46,608 nucleotides of DNA from a virus: positions 1-46,608 of IMG/VR virus record IMGVR_UViG_3300004369_000030; one strand, 5' to 3'. Each line of letters opens with the position of its first letter. Position 1 is the stretch's first letter. Shown one piece after another: positions 1 through 7,252 of the stretch. Made by a program: the position numbers and the translations under genes. The notes under the pieces are model-generated. The model searched no databases and was not told the DNA's origin. It was given only the letters and a program-made list of their open reading frames with translations.

Positions 1-477
1 GATGGTGTCCTCCCGTAGGGCTTTGATCGTGTCGGCTGCCTCCCTCAGTAGGGACGGCATGACATCGACGTGGATGGCGTCCTGATCCATCAGGTCAGCG
101 AGTAACGTCAGCGTGTCCTCCACGGGTTCCTCTCTCTCCACCTCCTCCGAGTTCTCAGGCGCACACTGGTCACACAGCGTCTTGTACCACATGAGGTGCT
201 TCCTCAGCACGCCGGGTTCGCCACACCTCTCACAATGGTAGGCAGATCGCCTCTCGGTCTCGTCGATCAGACGATGGAACATCCTCTTGGCTGTCTCTGT
301 ACGGTGATGGTATGGCTCATCATCAGCACTAGGTACATACTCTGCGTAGTACCTGAGAGTGCCGAACTTCTCTTTGATCTGATGGGTGACGTAGGCGGGT
401 GACAAGTAGTGGAGGTGTTCCTCTAACTCGTCGATCAGTGTGTCCCAACCAGTGTGGCACTCTCTCGGATGATTCAT
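1..477 (-). CDS. Zn-ribbon phage protein, partial (C-terminus off the window)
   Basis: Reading the minus strand from the ATG at 477 gives an uninterrupted frame to the window edge, about 159 residues. The protein begins MNHPRECHTGWDTLIDELEE, then has an EKFGTLRYYAEY block near residue 37, a LIDETERRSAYHCERCGEPG block near residues 72-91 and a WYKTLCDQCAP block near residues 97-107. The CxxC...CxxC pairs suggest a zinc ribbon. The pattern GW..LI..L / KEKFG.LRYY / CE.CG..G / WYKTLCD.C is one I associate with a widespread uncharacterised phage and bacterial family; function is unknown. The start lies 13 bases after the stop of the LysM-like gene, so the two are probably co-transcribed. The ribosome-binding site is weak, and the TAATCT seven bases before the ATG could instead be a -10 element. 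Confidence 0.75.
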   Translation of the reverse strand, partial: MNHPRECHTGWDTLIDELEEHLHYLSPAYVTHQIKEKFGTLRYYAEYVPSADDEPYHHRTETAKRMFHRLIDETERRSAYHCERCGEPGVLRKHLMWYKTLCDQCAPENSEEVEREEPVEDTLTLLADLMDQDAIHVDVMPSLLREAADTIKALREDTI

Positions 478-490
478 GGAGCCGAGATTA

Positions 491-766
491 TCACGGCTCA
501 GACGGCAGGTAGATCCACTGATTCGGGTGGACTGTAGGCGAACCACCATTGAGATCGATCATGTCGTACACGGCGTTACGAATGTTGCCATCACAGTTGT
601 CCTCAGCGATTCGCCACATGGTGTCGAACGTTGTGACTTGAGCCATCGTCACACGACACTCATACTGCTCGGAGGCTTGGACACGATCAACGAACACCAT
701 GATGACAAGTAGGCCGACGAATGCGAGAGCGACGTACATGAACAGTTGCTGGATGCGGTAGGTCAT
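491..766 (-). CDS. Membrane-anchored LysM-like protein
   Basis: A 91-residue protein from the ATG at 766. Residues 9-26 (FMYVALAFVGLLVIMVFV) form one hydrophobic segment preceded by a short N-terminus, so it is probably a single-pass membrane anchor. Residues about 38-88 resemble LysM: TTFDTMWRIAEDN matches the usual GDTLW.IA start, and IDLNGG...VHPNQWIYLP matches the ...LN......I.PGQ.L.IP end. LysM domains bind peptidoglycan, so a cell-envelope role is inferred (lysis, superinfection control or envelope binding). The start is supported by a promoter whose predicted transcription start falls on this ATG. A longer upstream reading is possible but has no recognisable initiation signal. Confidence 0.7.
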   Translation of the reverse strand: MTYRIQQLFMYVALAFVGLLVIMVFVDRVQASEQYECRVTMAQVTTFDTMWRIAEDNCDGNIRNAVYDMIDLNGGSPTVHPNQWIYLPSEP

Positions 767-802
767 GGTGTCAATGGTACACAACTCACGCAACCATGTC
801 AA
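767..802 (-). promoter_or_regulatory. Sigma-70-type promoter giving a leaderless mRNA
   Basis: On the minus strand TTGACA (802-797) is followed by exactly 17 bases and TACCAT (779-774), then seven bases and the ATG of the LysM-like gene at 766. The predicted transcription start coincides with the A of the ATG, so the message would have no 5' leader. The same geometry occurs at 8201-8236. Confidence 0.65.
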
Positions 803-833
803 GCATTTCTTTGAGATCATGTACCACACAGTA

Positions 834-1481
834 TCAGTAACGATTACCCGTGGGCCTCTCCGGCTTACCATCCCCAGTGATCGGCTCACGACGACCACCA
901 CCAACACCAGTCACATTGCCCTTCCCCTCAGGGCCAGCCTCACGAACACGACGACCAGCACGCTTCGCCTTCTCAGTGTTCGCCACAAACTGCCTGCCCT
1001 CACGAGAAGCCTTCCGCTTCTTACGATTAGTCGCCTCACGTTCACCCGTGGACAACTTGCGCCAAGCCTTCTTCGGCAAATACCTCGTCGTCCCACCAGC
1101 ACGACGAGCCGGCTTCCCATCCGAGGTCGTCCACTCCTCACGAGTCCACTTCGACAGCGACCTCTGACGCTTCGACTTCCCCCCACGATAACCGCCACCA
1201 GCCTTGCGATACGCCTGAGCCAACAACTGAGCCTTCCGAGCAGACCACTGACCAGCACGACCCCCCTTGTCACCAGCCATAATGCGACGCTTCAACCGCT
1301 CACGCAACTCAGGCTTCGTGTAGTTCATCCCCTTCAGATGGACACCACCAGAAACGAACACCTCAGCAGCAGCCTCACACCAAGCAAACGAACGACCTCG
1401 CGAATCACGAACACGGGACTCAAACGGGTCATACTCGACCTCAACACTGTCAATATCCACACGATCATCCATAACACCCAT
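834..1481 (-). CDS. DUF5872-like basic protein
   Basis: About 215 residues, strongly basic. The central part (SLSKWTREEWTTSDGKPA, then TTRYLPKKAWRKLSTGERE, then ATNRKKRKASREGRQFVANT) matches what I remember of the DUF5872 family in phages and large DNA viruses: K-W-T..W.T..G...RYLP..AW..LS..E..AT..KK..G.QFV. Function is unknown; nucleic-acid binding is a guess from charge. The C-terminus is rich in Gly and Arg. Two ATGs compete as start: 1481 (MGVMDD) and 1472 (MDDRVD). The second lies seven bases after GACAAT, a possible -10, so a leaderless start at 1472 is plausible. LexA-box-like sequences lie directly upstream. Confidence 0.7.
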   Translation of the reverse strand: MGVMDDRVDIDSVEVEYDPFESRVRDSRGRSFAWCEAAAEVFVSGGVHLKGMNYTKPELRERLKRRIMAGDKGGRAGQWSARKAQLLAQAYRKAGGGYRGGKSKRQRSLSKWTREEWTTSDGKPARRAGGTTRYLPKKAWRKLSTGEREATNRKKRKASREGRQFVANTEKAKRAGRRVREAGPEGKGNVTGVGGGRREPITGDGKPERPTGNRY

Positions 1482-1492
1482 TGTCCCACACC

Positions 1493-1506
1493 CGAACACC
1501 TGTACG
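1493..1506. promoter_or_regulatory. LexA (SOS) box-like site 1
   Basis: CGAACACCTGTACG fits the CGAAC-N4-GTTCG form of Gram-positive and actinobacterial SOS boxes with one change in the right half. It lies immediately upstream of the DUF5872-like gene, where the -35/-10 spacer of that gene's promoter would be, a position suited to repression. It could instead be bound by a phage-encoded repressor. Confidence 0.45.
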
Positions 1507-1507
1507 A

Positions 1508-1521
1508 CGAACACCTGTACG
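1508..1521. promoter_or_regulatory. LexA (SOS) box-like site 2
   Basis: A second exact copy of CGAACACCTGTACG, starting 15 bp after site 1, so the two form a tandem direct repeat. Such close spacing would suit co-operative repressor binding. Confidence 0.45.
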
Positions 1522-1528
1522 ACACACA

Positions 1529-1561
1529 ATATCCACAGGGTTACCCCCAACCTGTGGACAA
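1529..1561. repeat. Inverted DnaA-box-like pair
   Basis: ATATCCACA (1529-1537) and, in the opposite orientation, TGTGGACAA (1553-1561), whose complement TTGTCCACA is the preferred actinobacterial DnaA box. The arms CCACAGG and CCTGTGG form a perfect 7-bp inverted repeat around an 11-base loop. It may be a replication element or just a hairpin between the LexA-like sites. Confidence 0.4.
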
Positions 1562-1572
1562 CCACGACCAAA

Positions 1573-1586
1573 CGAACACCTGTTCG
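1573..1586. promoter_or_regulatory. LexA (SOS) box-like site 3, perfect dyad
   Basis: CGAACACCTGTTCG is a perfect dyad (CGAACA and TGTTCG around CC). Its complement CGAACAGGTGTTCG matches the core I remember for the mycobacterial recA SOS box. It is the best of the three sites in this gene-free stretch. Confidence 0.5.
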
Positions 1587-1616
1587 AGCCGGGCCGAGAG
1601 TCCCGAAAAACTTTTT

Positions 1617-1645
1617 GGCTCAGCCAGACGCTGCTGGGGGGAGCC
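1617..1645. terminator. Possible hairpin terminator downstream of the HNH gene
   Basis: GGCTC (1617-1621) pairs with GAGCC (1641-1645), with an inner CCAG/CTGG pairing. T-rich tracts lie on both sides (AAAAACTTTTT to the left, ATTTTTTA to the right). It follows the stop of the HNH gene. The U-tract is not directly adjacent to the stem in either direction, so this is a weak call. Confidence 0.3.
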
Positions 1646-1657
1646 GTGCCAGATTTT

Positions 1658-2170
1658 TTATCCTATGTCGTTCTGGTTGGATTTATCTGAGCGGTTGCTG
1701 TTGTGTTTGCGCCAGTATTCGCGGTTGTATTCGGTGCGTGGTGGGCGTTTTTTGTTGTTGTTTCGTCGGCATTCTCGGCAGAGGCGTTGGTTTGGTTTGG
1801 AGGGTTGGCGGTAGGTGTTTTGTTCGGTGTATTCGTGGCCTTGGGGGCAGTGTGTGACGGCGTGTTCTGGGTGTCGGCCTTTGTTGACCATGTCGCGCAT
1901 GTTGTAGGTTGCTGTTCCTGCGATGAGGTGGTTGGGGTTGACGCATTGTCGGTTGTCGCAGGTGTGGGTGATTTGGTAGCCGTTTGGGATTGTGCCTTTG
2001 TTGAGGTGGTATGAGTAGCGGTGGGCGAGCCATTTTTGTTTGTTGGCTTGGAGGCTTCCGTAGCCTTGGCTGTTGAGGGCTCCGGTCCAGTTCCAGCATT
2101 CGTTGTGGTTGGTGGTGCGGGCGACTTTTTTCCAGAAGAGTTGTTGGGGTGTGGCGTTTGGTCGTGGCAT
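1658..2170 (-). CDS. HNH endonuclease
   Basis: A 170-residue protein. Residues 24-30 (ECWNWTG) and about 49-82 (AHRYSYHLNKG...ITHTCDNRQCVNPNHL) are the classic phage HNH layout, with H69, C71, C76, N78/N80 and H81 as catalytic or zinc-binding residues. A second cysteine/histidine cluster follows (HCPQGHEYT near 107-114 and LCREC near 130-134). It is probably either a free-standing homing endonuclease or a nuclease aiding packaging; the sequence does not decide. Its position in a compositionally odd stretch favours a mobile origin. TATACT sits seven bases before the ATG, so the gene may have its own leaderless promoter. Confidence 0.85.
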   Translation of the reverse strand: MPRPNATPQQLFWKKVARTTNHNECWNWTGALNSQGYGSLQANKQKWLAHRYSYHLNKGTIPNGYQITHTCDNRQCVNPNHLIAGTATYNMRDMVNKGRHPEHAVTHCPQGHEYTEQNTYRQPSKPNQRLCRECRRNNNKKRPPRTEYNREYWRKHNSNRSDKSNQNDIG

Positions 2171-2175
2171 GGTTT

Positions 2176-2250
2176 TCAGTATAGGTAGGGGGGTTTGTGT
2201 TTGCGGGTGATGCGGTTCCAGATGTGTTTGATCCAGTGTTTTAGTGCCAT
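2176..2250 (-). CDS. Small basic peptide, 24 aa
   Basis: The ATG at 2250 lies inside the last codons of the SGNH-like gene 1. A 24-residue frame (starts MALKHWIKHIWNRI, ends PPYLY) closes with TGA five bases before the HNH start. GGAG lies about 10 bases upstream of the ATG. It is basic and aromatic-rich and I recognise no family. The overlap and its CA-rich codons, like those of its neighbours, support translation, but the length is short enough for chance. Confidence 0.35.
   Translation of the reverse strand: MALKHWIKHIWNRITRKHKPPYLY
2178..2183 (-). promoter_or_regulatory. -10 element for leaderless HNH transcript
   Basis: TATACT on the minus strand followed by seven bases and the HNH ATG at 2170. 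No good -35 is visible. It matches the TANNNT-N7-ATG geometry seen at 774-779 and 8208-8213. Confidence 0.35.
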
Positions 2251-3083
2251 GGGATTGGTTCTCCGTGGTGTGTTTCTGCGATGTGGTGGTGTGGGTGTGT
2301 GCCGGGGTGGTTGCAGCAGTTGGGGTGGCCGATGGGGGTGTTGGGGTTTTGGGGGTTGTGGTGTTTGTAGTTGGGGTGGTTGTGGAGTGCTTGGTGGGTG
2401 TTGTTGTTGTGTGTGGTGAGTGTGAGTTGTGTTTTTAGTGTTTGGAGTGTGTTGGTGAGGTGTTGGATTGCGCGGATGTTTTCGTTGAGGGTGGTTTGTA
2501 GGGGTGGGGTTTTTTTTGTTCCGTCGGGGGAGGTTTGTTTAAATTTGTGGGCGTTTTTTTGGTGTGTGTAGTAGTTGGTGGTGGTGGGGTCGTACCAGAT
2601 TGGTTGGTTTTGGTTGTTGTGGGTTGCCCATGATCGGGTGATGTCGGGGAGGCAGATGTGGATGTGTTTGGGGGTTCCCCAGTGGTGGATGTGGTTGTAG
2701 GTGATGTGGATGGTTTGTGCGATGCTGGCGCCGGGCCAGCCGATGTTGTTGAGGGTTTGGTTGGTGTGGTTGGCGAGGGTGTGTGGCCATGTGTGTTGGT
2801 GGTTGAGGGCGTATCCGGCGGTGATGCTGTCGCCTGCGGTGAGGAGGTCGGGGTTGGTGGTGAAGTTGGTGCCGTGCCAGTTTTGTTGGTTGACGGTGTA
2901 GTTGTGGTTGGGGATTGGGGGGTGCCAGTTTTGGCCTTGCGTCGTCCGGGTGCCGTTTAGATTTATCTGAATGTGTTCGTCGGTGAAGTGTTGGTAGACG
3001 ATGTTTTTGTGGTGTTCCCATGCGCTGTGGTAGTCGAAATCGATGATTTCTGGGATGGGTTGCTTCAGGTATTCAGAGAGCAT
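2241..3083 (-). CDS. SGNH-hydrolase-like protein 1
   Basis: A 280-residue protein. Block I is LTAGDSITAGYAL near residue 83, with the canonical G-D-S; block II is NNIGWPGAS near residue 112. The C-terminus has THPHHHIAETHHGEPI, which aligns with the block-V-like HYHLHFAELFLG of paralogue 3. SGNH enzymes remove or transfer ester-linked acyl groups, mostly on glycans; the substrate here is unknown. Of the three neighbouring paralogues this is the only one that keeps GDS. Its codons are extraordinarily CA-rich (many His, Asn, Thr, Gln), unlike the genes to its right. The start overlaps paralogue 2 by 19 bases. Confidence 0.65.
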   Translation of the reverse strand: MLSEYLKQPIPEIIDFDYHSAWEHHKNIVYQHFTDEHIQINLNGTRTTQGQNWHPPIPNHNYTVNQQNWHGTNFTTNPDLLTAGDSITAGYALNHQHTWPHTLANHTNQTLNNIGWPGASIAQTIHITYNHIHHWGTPKHIHICLPDITRSWATHNNQNQPIWYDPTTTNYYTHQKNAHKFKQTSPDGTKKTPPLQTTLNENIRAIQHLTNTLQTLKTQLTLTTHNNNTHQALHNHPNYKHHNPQNPNTPIGHPNCCNHPGTHPHHHIAETHHGEPIPWH

Positions 3084-3880
3084 GGTTCGTCGAGTTGTTC
3101 AAGTGTTGATGGTGAGATCGGGTGACCGAGGAATGTTTCTGCGAAGTGGAGTTGGTCGTGAAATCCGCCGTGGTGTCCGTCTGTCGAGTAACTCCACCAG
3201 TGACGTTGCGTGTCGTTGACGGGTTCGTGGCCACATTCTGTTGAGAGCGGCGTGTAGTCGGCTAATCCAAGTTCGGTGAAGGTGTGGTGAGCGGGTTTCC
3301 ACCATGTGGATAGTGTAAATCCGATTCCGAGGCGTTTTGTCCACCGGGAGATGCGCTGTACGGCATCAATGTTCATGCCGGTGATGATGCTGTGGTGTGG
3401 GCGAATATTTTTTCCGTCGTATTGGCGCAGTTTAAATTTATCTGAACCGTTTGAGGCGTAGCACTCTCTGATCGGATCCCAATTCAACCTATGTTCCGCA
3501 ACATCGTTGGTTTCGGGTGGCATCTTCGCGTACAAGCGATGAAGGTCAGGCCCAAGGAACATTATTTTCTGAGGTAAACCCCGAACAGCAAGATGCGACC
3601 AAATCGTATTCTCCATGGTCACATAGCCCATCCCCGTGAATCCAAGGACGTTCACTTTAAGACCAGTTTCGAGCGCAACGATGTGAGGCCACGATAATTC
3701 GACCGGAATGCAGTGCCCGGAAGTAAAACTGCACCCAACACAGATGATGTCTGGCTCTGGCCATCCGGACGTTCGTTCCGGAAAATCGCTTGACAGTTTG
3801 TGGTCAAAATTTGTGGTGTCTGGGCCCGGCCAGAATTGTGGAAAATCTTCAGTCGGCTGGTTCAAGGCTTGTTCCTTCAT
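3065..3880 (-). CDS. SGNH-hydrolase-like protein 2
   Basis: A 271-residue paralogue of its neighbours. IICVGCSFTSGHCIPVELSW (near residue 45) is block I, with GCS in place of GDS. VLGFTGMGYVTMEN corresponds to block II, and HGGFHDQLHFAETFLGHPIS near the C-terminus corresponds to the HxxHxAExFLG block of paralogue 3. The start overlaps the upstream gene by 32 bases, typical of a tightly coupled operon. I infer an SGNH fold; activity is uncertain because the usual Asp of the GDS motif is replaced. Confidence 0.6.
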   Translation of the reverse strand: MKEQALNQPTEDFPQFWPGPDTTNFDHKLSSDFPERTSGWPEPDIICVGCSFTSGHCIPVELSWPHIVALETGLKVNVLGFTGMGYVTMENTIWSHLAVRGLPQKIMFLGPDLHRLYAKMPPETNDVAEHRLNWDPIRECYASNGSDKFKLRQYDGKNIRPHHSIITGMNIDAVQRISRWTKRLGIGFTLSTWWKPAHHTFTELGLADYTPLSTECGHEPVNDTQRHWWSYSTDGHHGGFHDQLHFAETFLGHPISPSTLEQLDEPCSLNT

Positions 3881-5054
3881 GCCACGCCGTGATTTCGGCT
3901 AGATCGTCGTTGCTGATCTGTCGACCGAGGAACAGTTCTGCGAAATGTAGGTGATAGTGCATTCCGGGATGCGGATAGAAGCGGTCATGTTTGATGTCGA
4001 GCCCATGATCCCAGAATCTGTCCTGCCAGTTGTTTTGGGGTTTGCGGTCACAGCAATTTGTGCGTGATCCCATTGGTGACATTTCGTGTGGTGCGCCCCA
4101 CTCGTTGTACTCGTCGTCGGCGAAGAGGTACTGCTCATGTTGACGCTGATCACGTCGGAGGAAGTCTGGGATTCCAGCAAGATTCTCATATCCGATAAGT
4201 TTCAGGTGCATATGGGTGCGTCGACACCACGATGACATGCGAAATCCGATTCCGTTTGCTTCGCAGTACATCATCAACGTCTCGATCATCATGAGATTGT
4301 GGTGAGCGACAACGTCCACGGGGATCTGGGTTTTGTTGCCATCGATTGATTGATGCTTGTAAGGCTTTTGGCTACCCACTGTGCCGTTGTGGTCGATGTA
4401 GTACTGCAGTTCCGGGAAGTAGTGGATTCCTGTGACCGGCCAGATTTTGTCCCTAATGGTGCCGTCATCAATTTTTGTTTCCCGTGGCCCCCAGTACCTG
4501 TCGAGTGGAGGGACGAGAAACATGATGTTTCCGGGATTTCCATATTTACGAATGTGCGCGAATGCGGCGTAAACGCACTGCGATGGTGACGCTCCGGGCA
4601 TTCCGATGTTGTTGACGGTGTTGCGGGTCATGTGGCGAACGAGGGATGGCCAAATGAAGTTATCGACCATGCCGATGCCGCTTGTAACGGAACATCCCAA
4701 CGCTAGGACGGCAGGGTTTTTCTCAAATTCTGGCCCGTTCCAGTTGTCGCTGTTCACTCGGTGGATGAGTCCGGGGAGTTGATCTTCCGGGGAACGCGGC
4801 TTGGTGAATTCTTCGTACCACCTGTTGCCGTGCGTCCATCGAATTCCATCTGTTTCGTGAATCTTGTCGGTGAAGTGGCACATATCCACGGTGGGGTATA
4901 AGTGTCCCAATTGGTCGTCGACTCGGAGACGATGTAGTGGCGTGCTACTCCACCATCCGTCGCCAATAACTTCGGTGATGTATTCCTCTTCTTGGACGAT
5001 TTGGAAATTCCTGTGAATCACCCGATTTCGGTGGGCTATTTCGTCTTCGTTCAT
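3849..5054 (-). CDS. SGNH-hydrolase-like protein 3
   Basis: 401 residues from the ATG at 5054, which overlaps the carbamoyltransferase stop in an ATGA junction; a further in-frame ATG at 5099 lies inside the upstream gene and is less likely. Block I is LALGCSVTSGIGMVDNFIWP near residue 118, block II is NNIGMPGASPSQ, and a block-V-like HPGMHYHLHFAELFLG lies near residue 365. It is about 120 residues longer than its two paralogues, mainly through an N-terminal extension of roughly 90 residues and an insert rich in Trp, Arg and His. The three genes probably arose by tandem duplication. Role inferred: esterase or acyltransferase on a glycan or modified base. Confidence 0.65.
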   Translation of the reverse strand: MNEDEIAHRNRVIHRNFQIVQEEEYITEVIGDGWWSSTPLHRLRVDDQLGHLYPTVDMCHFTDKIHETDGIRWTHGNRWYEEFTKPRSPEDQLPGLIHRVNSDNWNGPEFEKNPAVLALGCSVTSGIGMVDNFIWPSLVRHMTRNTVNNIGMPGASPSQCVYAAFAHIRKYGNPGNIMFLVPPLDRYWGPRETKIDDGTIRDKIWPVTGIHYFPELQYYIDHNGTVGSQKPYKHQSIDGNKTQIPVDVVAHHNLMMIETLMMYCEANGIGFRMSSWCRRTHMHLKLIGYENLAGIPDFLRRDQRQHEQYLFADDEYNEWGAPHEMSPMGSRTNCCDRKPQNNWQDRFWDHGLDIKHDRFYPHPGMHYHLHFAELFLGRQISNDDLAEITAWHEGTSLEPAD

Positions 5055-6508
5055 GTTGCGCCAATCGTGTGAACCTGACGCCCGTATCGGCGATTCCACT
5101 CCTCGGCGTCACGCATGTCGTTAATGATTGGTTGACCCTTGATGTTGAGGCTGGTGTTGAGAAGCATGGGGATACCTGTGACGTCATGCCACTTTTTCAA
5201 AAGTTGGTAGAGGTCTGGGTGCTGCATCTCGTTTACTGTTTGTACGCGAGATGTACCATCTCGATGAACGATTCCCGGCACTCGATCGGGTTGAAGGCAT
5301 TTCACTGCGTATTGCATGTATGGAGATGGCCTGTCGATTGCGAACCAGTCATGAACGTGATCTTCCATGACGACAGGGGCGAACGGTCTGAACTGTTCGC
5401 GATGTTTGATGTCGTTAACTCGGTCTTTGATGTGAATGCTAGAAGGGTCGGCGAGAAGGCTTCTGTTTCCCAGAGATCGTGGGCCGAATTCTGCGCGACC
5501 TGATGCCACTGCCGCTACGCCATCAAGAACTAGCGAATCGTAGATTTCTTGAACTGGCCAAGGTCCACCGATGTCGTGCCCCAAGTATGGGCCTCGCCAT
5601 TCGACGTGGTGGCCGTATATGGAAAGTGCTGCACCAAGGCTTGATCCCGCGTCTCCGGGGTTTGGCATAATCCAGACTTCTTCCCAGATGCTAAGAAGTT
5701 TTGTGTTTGCTAAGCAGTTGAGGGCGCATCCACCCATGAAGACAAGGTTCGTCGACTTGCTGTCACGGCGTGCGTGTTGCATGAATTCAATGAGTCGTCG
5801 CGTGTAGACGAGTTGTGCTGCGGCGGCGATGTCGAATTTGTCTTGTTCTGTTTCGATCGGGTGTGGCCAGTCCGGAACCCCGTTGTGGAATGAGGCGGTT
5901 TGGAAGTCCCATCGCGGGAAGTAACTTTCGACATCATTGAGGAACCGGCGTTTATCGCCGTATGCGGCCATCCCCATGAGAATGTATTCCTCTGTTCCGG
6001 CTTTGAGCCCAACAAGATTTGTAAATGCGCTGTAGAAAAGACCAAAACTGAAGGGGTATTTGAATGATTCTCTTTGGTTGATGTATGGCCCTGAAGCATC
6101 CCAAATGCTTGCTGTTTCAATCTCGCCGATTGCGTCGAGGACGACGATTGTTGCGTCTTCGAAGCCCGATGTCAGGTATCCGGCTGCTGCGTGGCTGCGG
6201 TGATGCTTTACTTGTTTTTCGCGCGCATTGAGTACATGTTTATGCATTCTCTTGTATAGGAAACTGTACTCGCCGTTAATCCCTCCCCACATCATGCGTC
6301 TCAACCATTTGAGGTTGCGTTTTTCGAAATAGCAGATGATGTCGGGCGGGCCGAATTGAAGCGCTTCGTCGAGAAGTGAGCGATCAAGGTAGAACGTGTT
6401 TTTTTGTTTGTTGTATCTCTCACTGTGGGCAGCGAAAACTATCTCCCCATCTTCAATGATGGAGAGGGCGGCATCATGGCTGGAGTCGTTGATGCCATAG
6501 ATCCTCAT
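5051..6508 (-). CDS. NodU/CmcH-family carbamoyltransferase
   Basis: A 485-residue protein with the hallmarks of the family. The N-terminus MRIYGINDSSHDAALSII is the ATPase-like first strand. KHHRSHAAAGYLTSGF (residues 101-116, H102/H103/H106) is the metal and carbamoyl-adenylate site. MGGCALNCLAN lies near residue 258, AEFGPRSLGNRSLLADP near 338 and LLNTSLNIKGQPI near 448. These enzymes move a carbamoyl group from carbamoyl phosphate to a hydroxyl group, via a carbamoyl-adenylate. In phages, relatives have been tied to 5-carbamoyloxymethyl-cytosine in DNA; other relatives act on sugars and antibiotics. Flanking oxygenases could supply the hydroxyl acceptor. It is somewhat shorter than many family members but has all the blocks. 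ATGA overlaps occur at both ends. Confidence 0.9.
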   Translation of the reverse strand: MRIYGINDSSHDAALSIIEDGEIVFAAHSERYNKQKNTFYLDRSLLDEALQFGPPDIICYFEKRNLKWLRRMMWGGINGEYSFLYKRMHKHVLNAREKQVKHHRSHAAAGYLTSGFEDATIVVLDAIGEIETASIWDASGPYINQRESFKYPFSFGLFYSAFTNLVGLKAGTEEYILMGMAAYGDKRRFLNDVESYFPRWDFQTASFHNGVPDWPHPIETEQDKFDIAAAAQLVYTRRLIEFMQHARRDSKSTNLVFMGGCALNCLANTKLLSIWEEVWIMPNPGDAGSSLGAALSIYGHHVEWRGPYLGHDIGGPWPVQEIYDSLVLDGVAAVASGRAEFGPRSLGNRSLLADPSSIHIKDRVNDIKHREQFRPFAPVVMEDHVHDWFAIDRPSPYMQYAVKCLQPDRVPGIVHRDGTSRVQTVNEMQHPDLYQLLKKWHDVTGIPMLLNTSLNIKGQPIINDMRDAEEWNRRYGRQVHTIGAT

Positions 6509-7251
6509 CGCGGATCGTCGATATTCCAGTCAGGCGGAATCTTTGCCGGGTCGACATTAGGAACCTGCTCATAGGGAATCATGTTCATGATTTCCCTGTA
6601 GTTGCCGAAACGTTTCCACCAGTCGTTGGGGAGTTGTGGGAGGAGGTTGTGAATGAGCGTTCTTGCGTACGGCCAGAACGATGTCATCACAAACCTTTCG
6701 CCGGACTCGACCGGTGTGACTCCGTGCAAGTATTGGTGTGATGCTGGGAAAGCGATAAGCATTCCCGGTTTGGGCCTGATTTCGATGCCTTGATATTCGA
6801 AGTATGTTTGCCCACCGGTAAAATCGTCATTGAAGTAGAGGACCGAGGCAATGTCGTACTGGTGGAGACTTAGAGGCCCGTGCTCCTCTTTCACAGGGCT
6901 GAAGATGAGCATTCCGTTGGAGTGCCCGACGTCAGAATGGGCCGCTTGACGGTCTCCAACAATCCACTTCCTCATCGCCCATACGTTCGGCTGAAGGAGC
7001 GTTTCTCCAAAGAACCCTTCAAATGCGATCTTCGATCGCGCAGAGAATTCGTCGAAATAGTCGGCGAGGTACTTCCACTCTTGTTTCGTGTCTAAGACGT
7101 TTGTGTCTTGAGACCAGTGGGAACGCTCTTGGTGATCGGCCCCATCGGGTTGAACCCATGGGCAGTCTCCCCGGAAGAAGTTCATGAAACTTCCGCATTC
7201 TTCCTCTGTCAGGAAGTTGGGCGCCACAAAAAGTTGAGGGGCGCTGCTCAT
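6505..7251 (-). CDS. 2-oxoglutarate/Fe(II)-dependent oxygenase (prolyl-hydroxylase type)
   Basis: A 248-residue double-stranded beta-helix enzyme. Iron ligands are visible as H105-x-D107 (AAHSDVGH) and H176 (YLHGVTPV), with R186 (SGERFVMTSFW) as the 2-oxoglutarate anchor. The segment ASVLYFNDDFTGGQTYFEYQ followed by PKPGMLIAFPAS is typical of the P4Hc/PHM-like family. These hydroxylate proteins or small molecules; TET-like base oxidation would need a different subfamily, so a DNA substrate is not shown. It overlaps the carbamoyltransferase start (ATGA), which suggests hydroxylation followed by carbamoylation, an inference from context only. Confidence 0.85.
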   Translation of the reverse strand: MSSAPQLFVAPNFLTEEECGSFMNFFRGDCPWVQPDGADHQERSHWSQDTNVLDTKQEWKYLADYFDEFSARSKIAFEGFFGETLLQPNVWAMRKWIVGDRQAAHSDVGHSNGMLIFSPVKEEHGPLSLHQYDIASVLYFNDDFTGGQTYFEYQGIEIRPKPGMLIAFPASHQYLHGVTPVESGERFVMTSFWPYARTLIHNLLPQLPNDWWKRFGNYREIMNMIPYEQVPNVDPAKIPPDWNIDDPR

Positions 7252-7252
7252 G

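Noticed and set aside
765-1814. A 349-codon open frame on the plus strand
   Set aside because: It runs antisense to the DUF5872-like gene and through the control region. Its translation is low-complexity Thr/Leu/Arg with no recognisable domain; it reflects the skewed composition.
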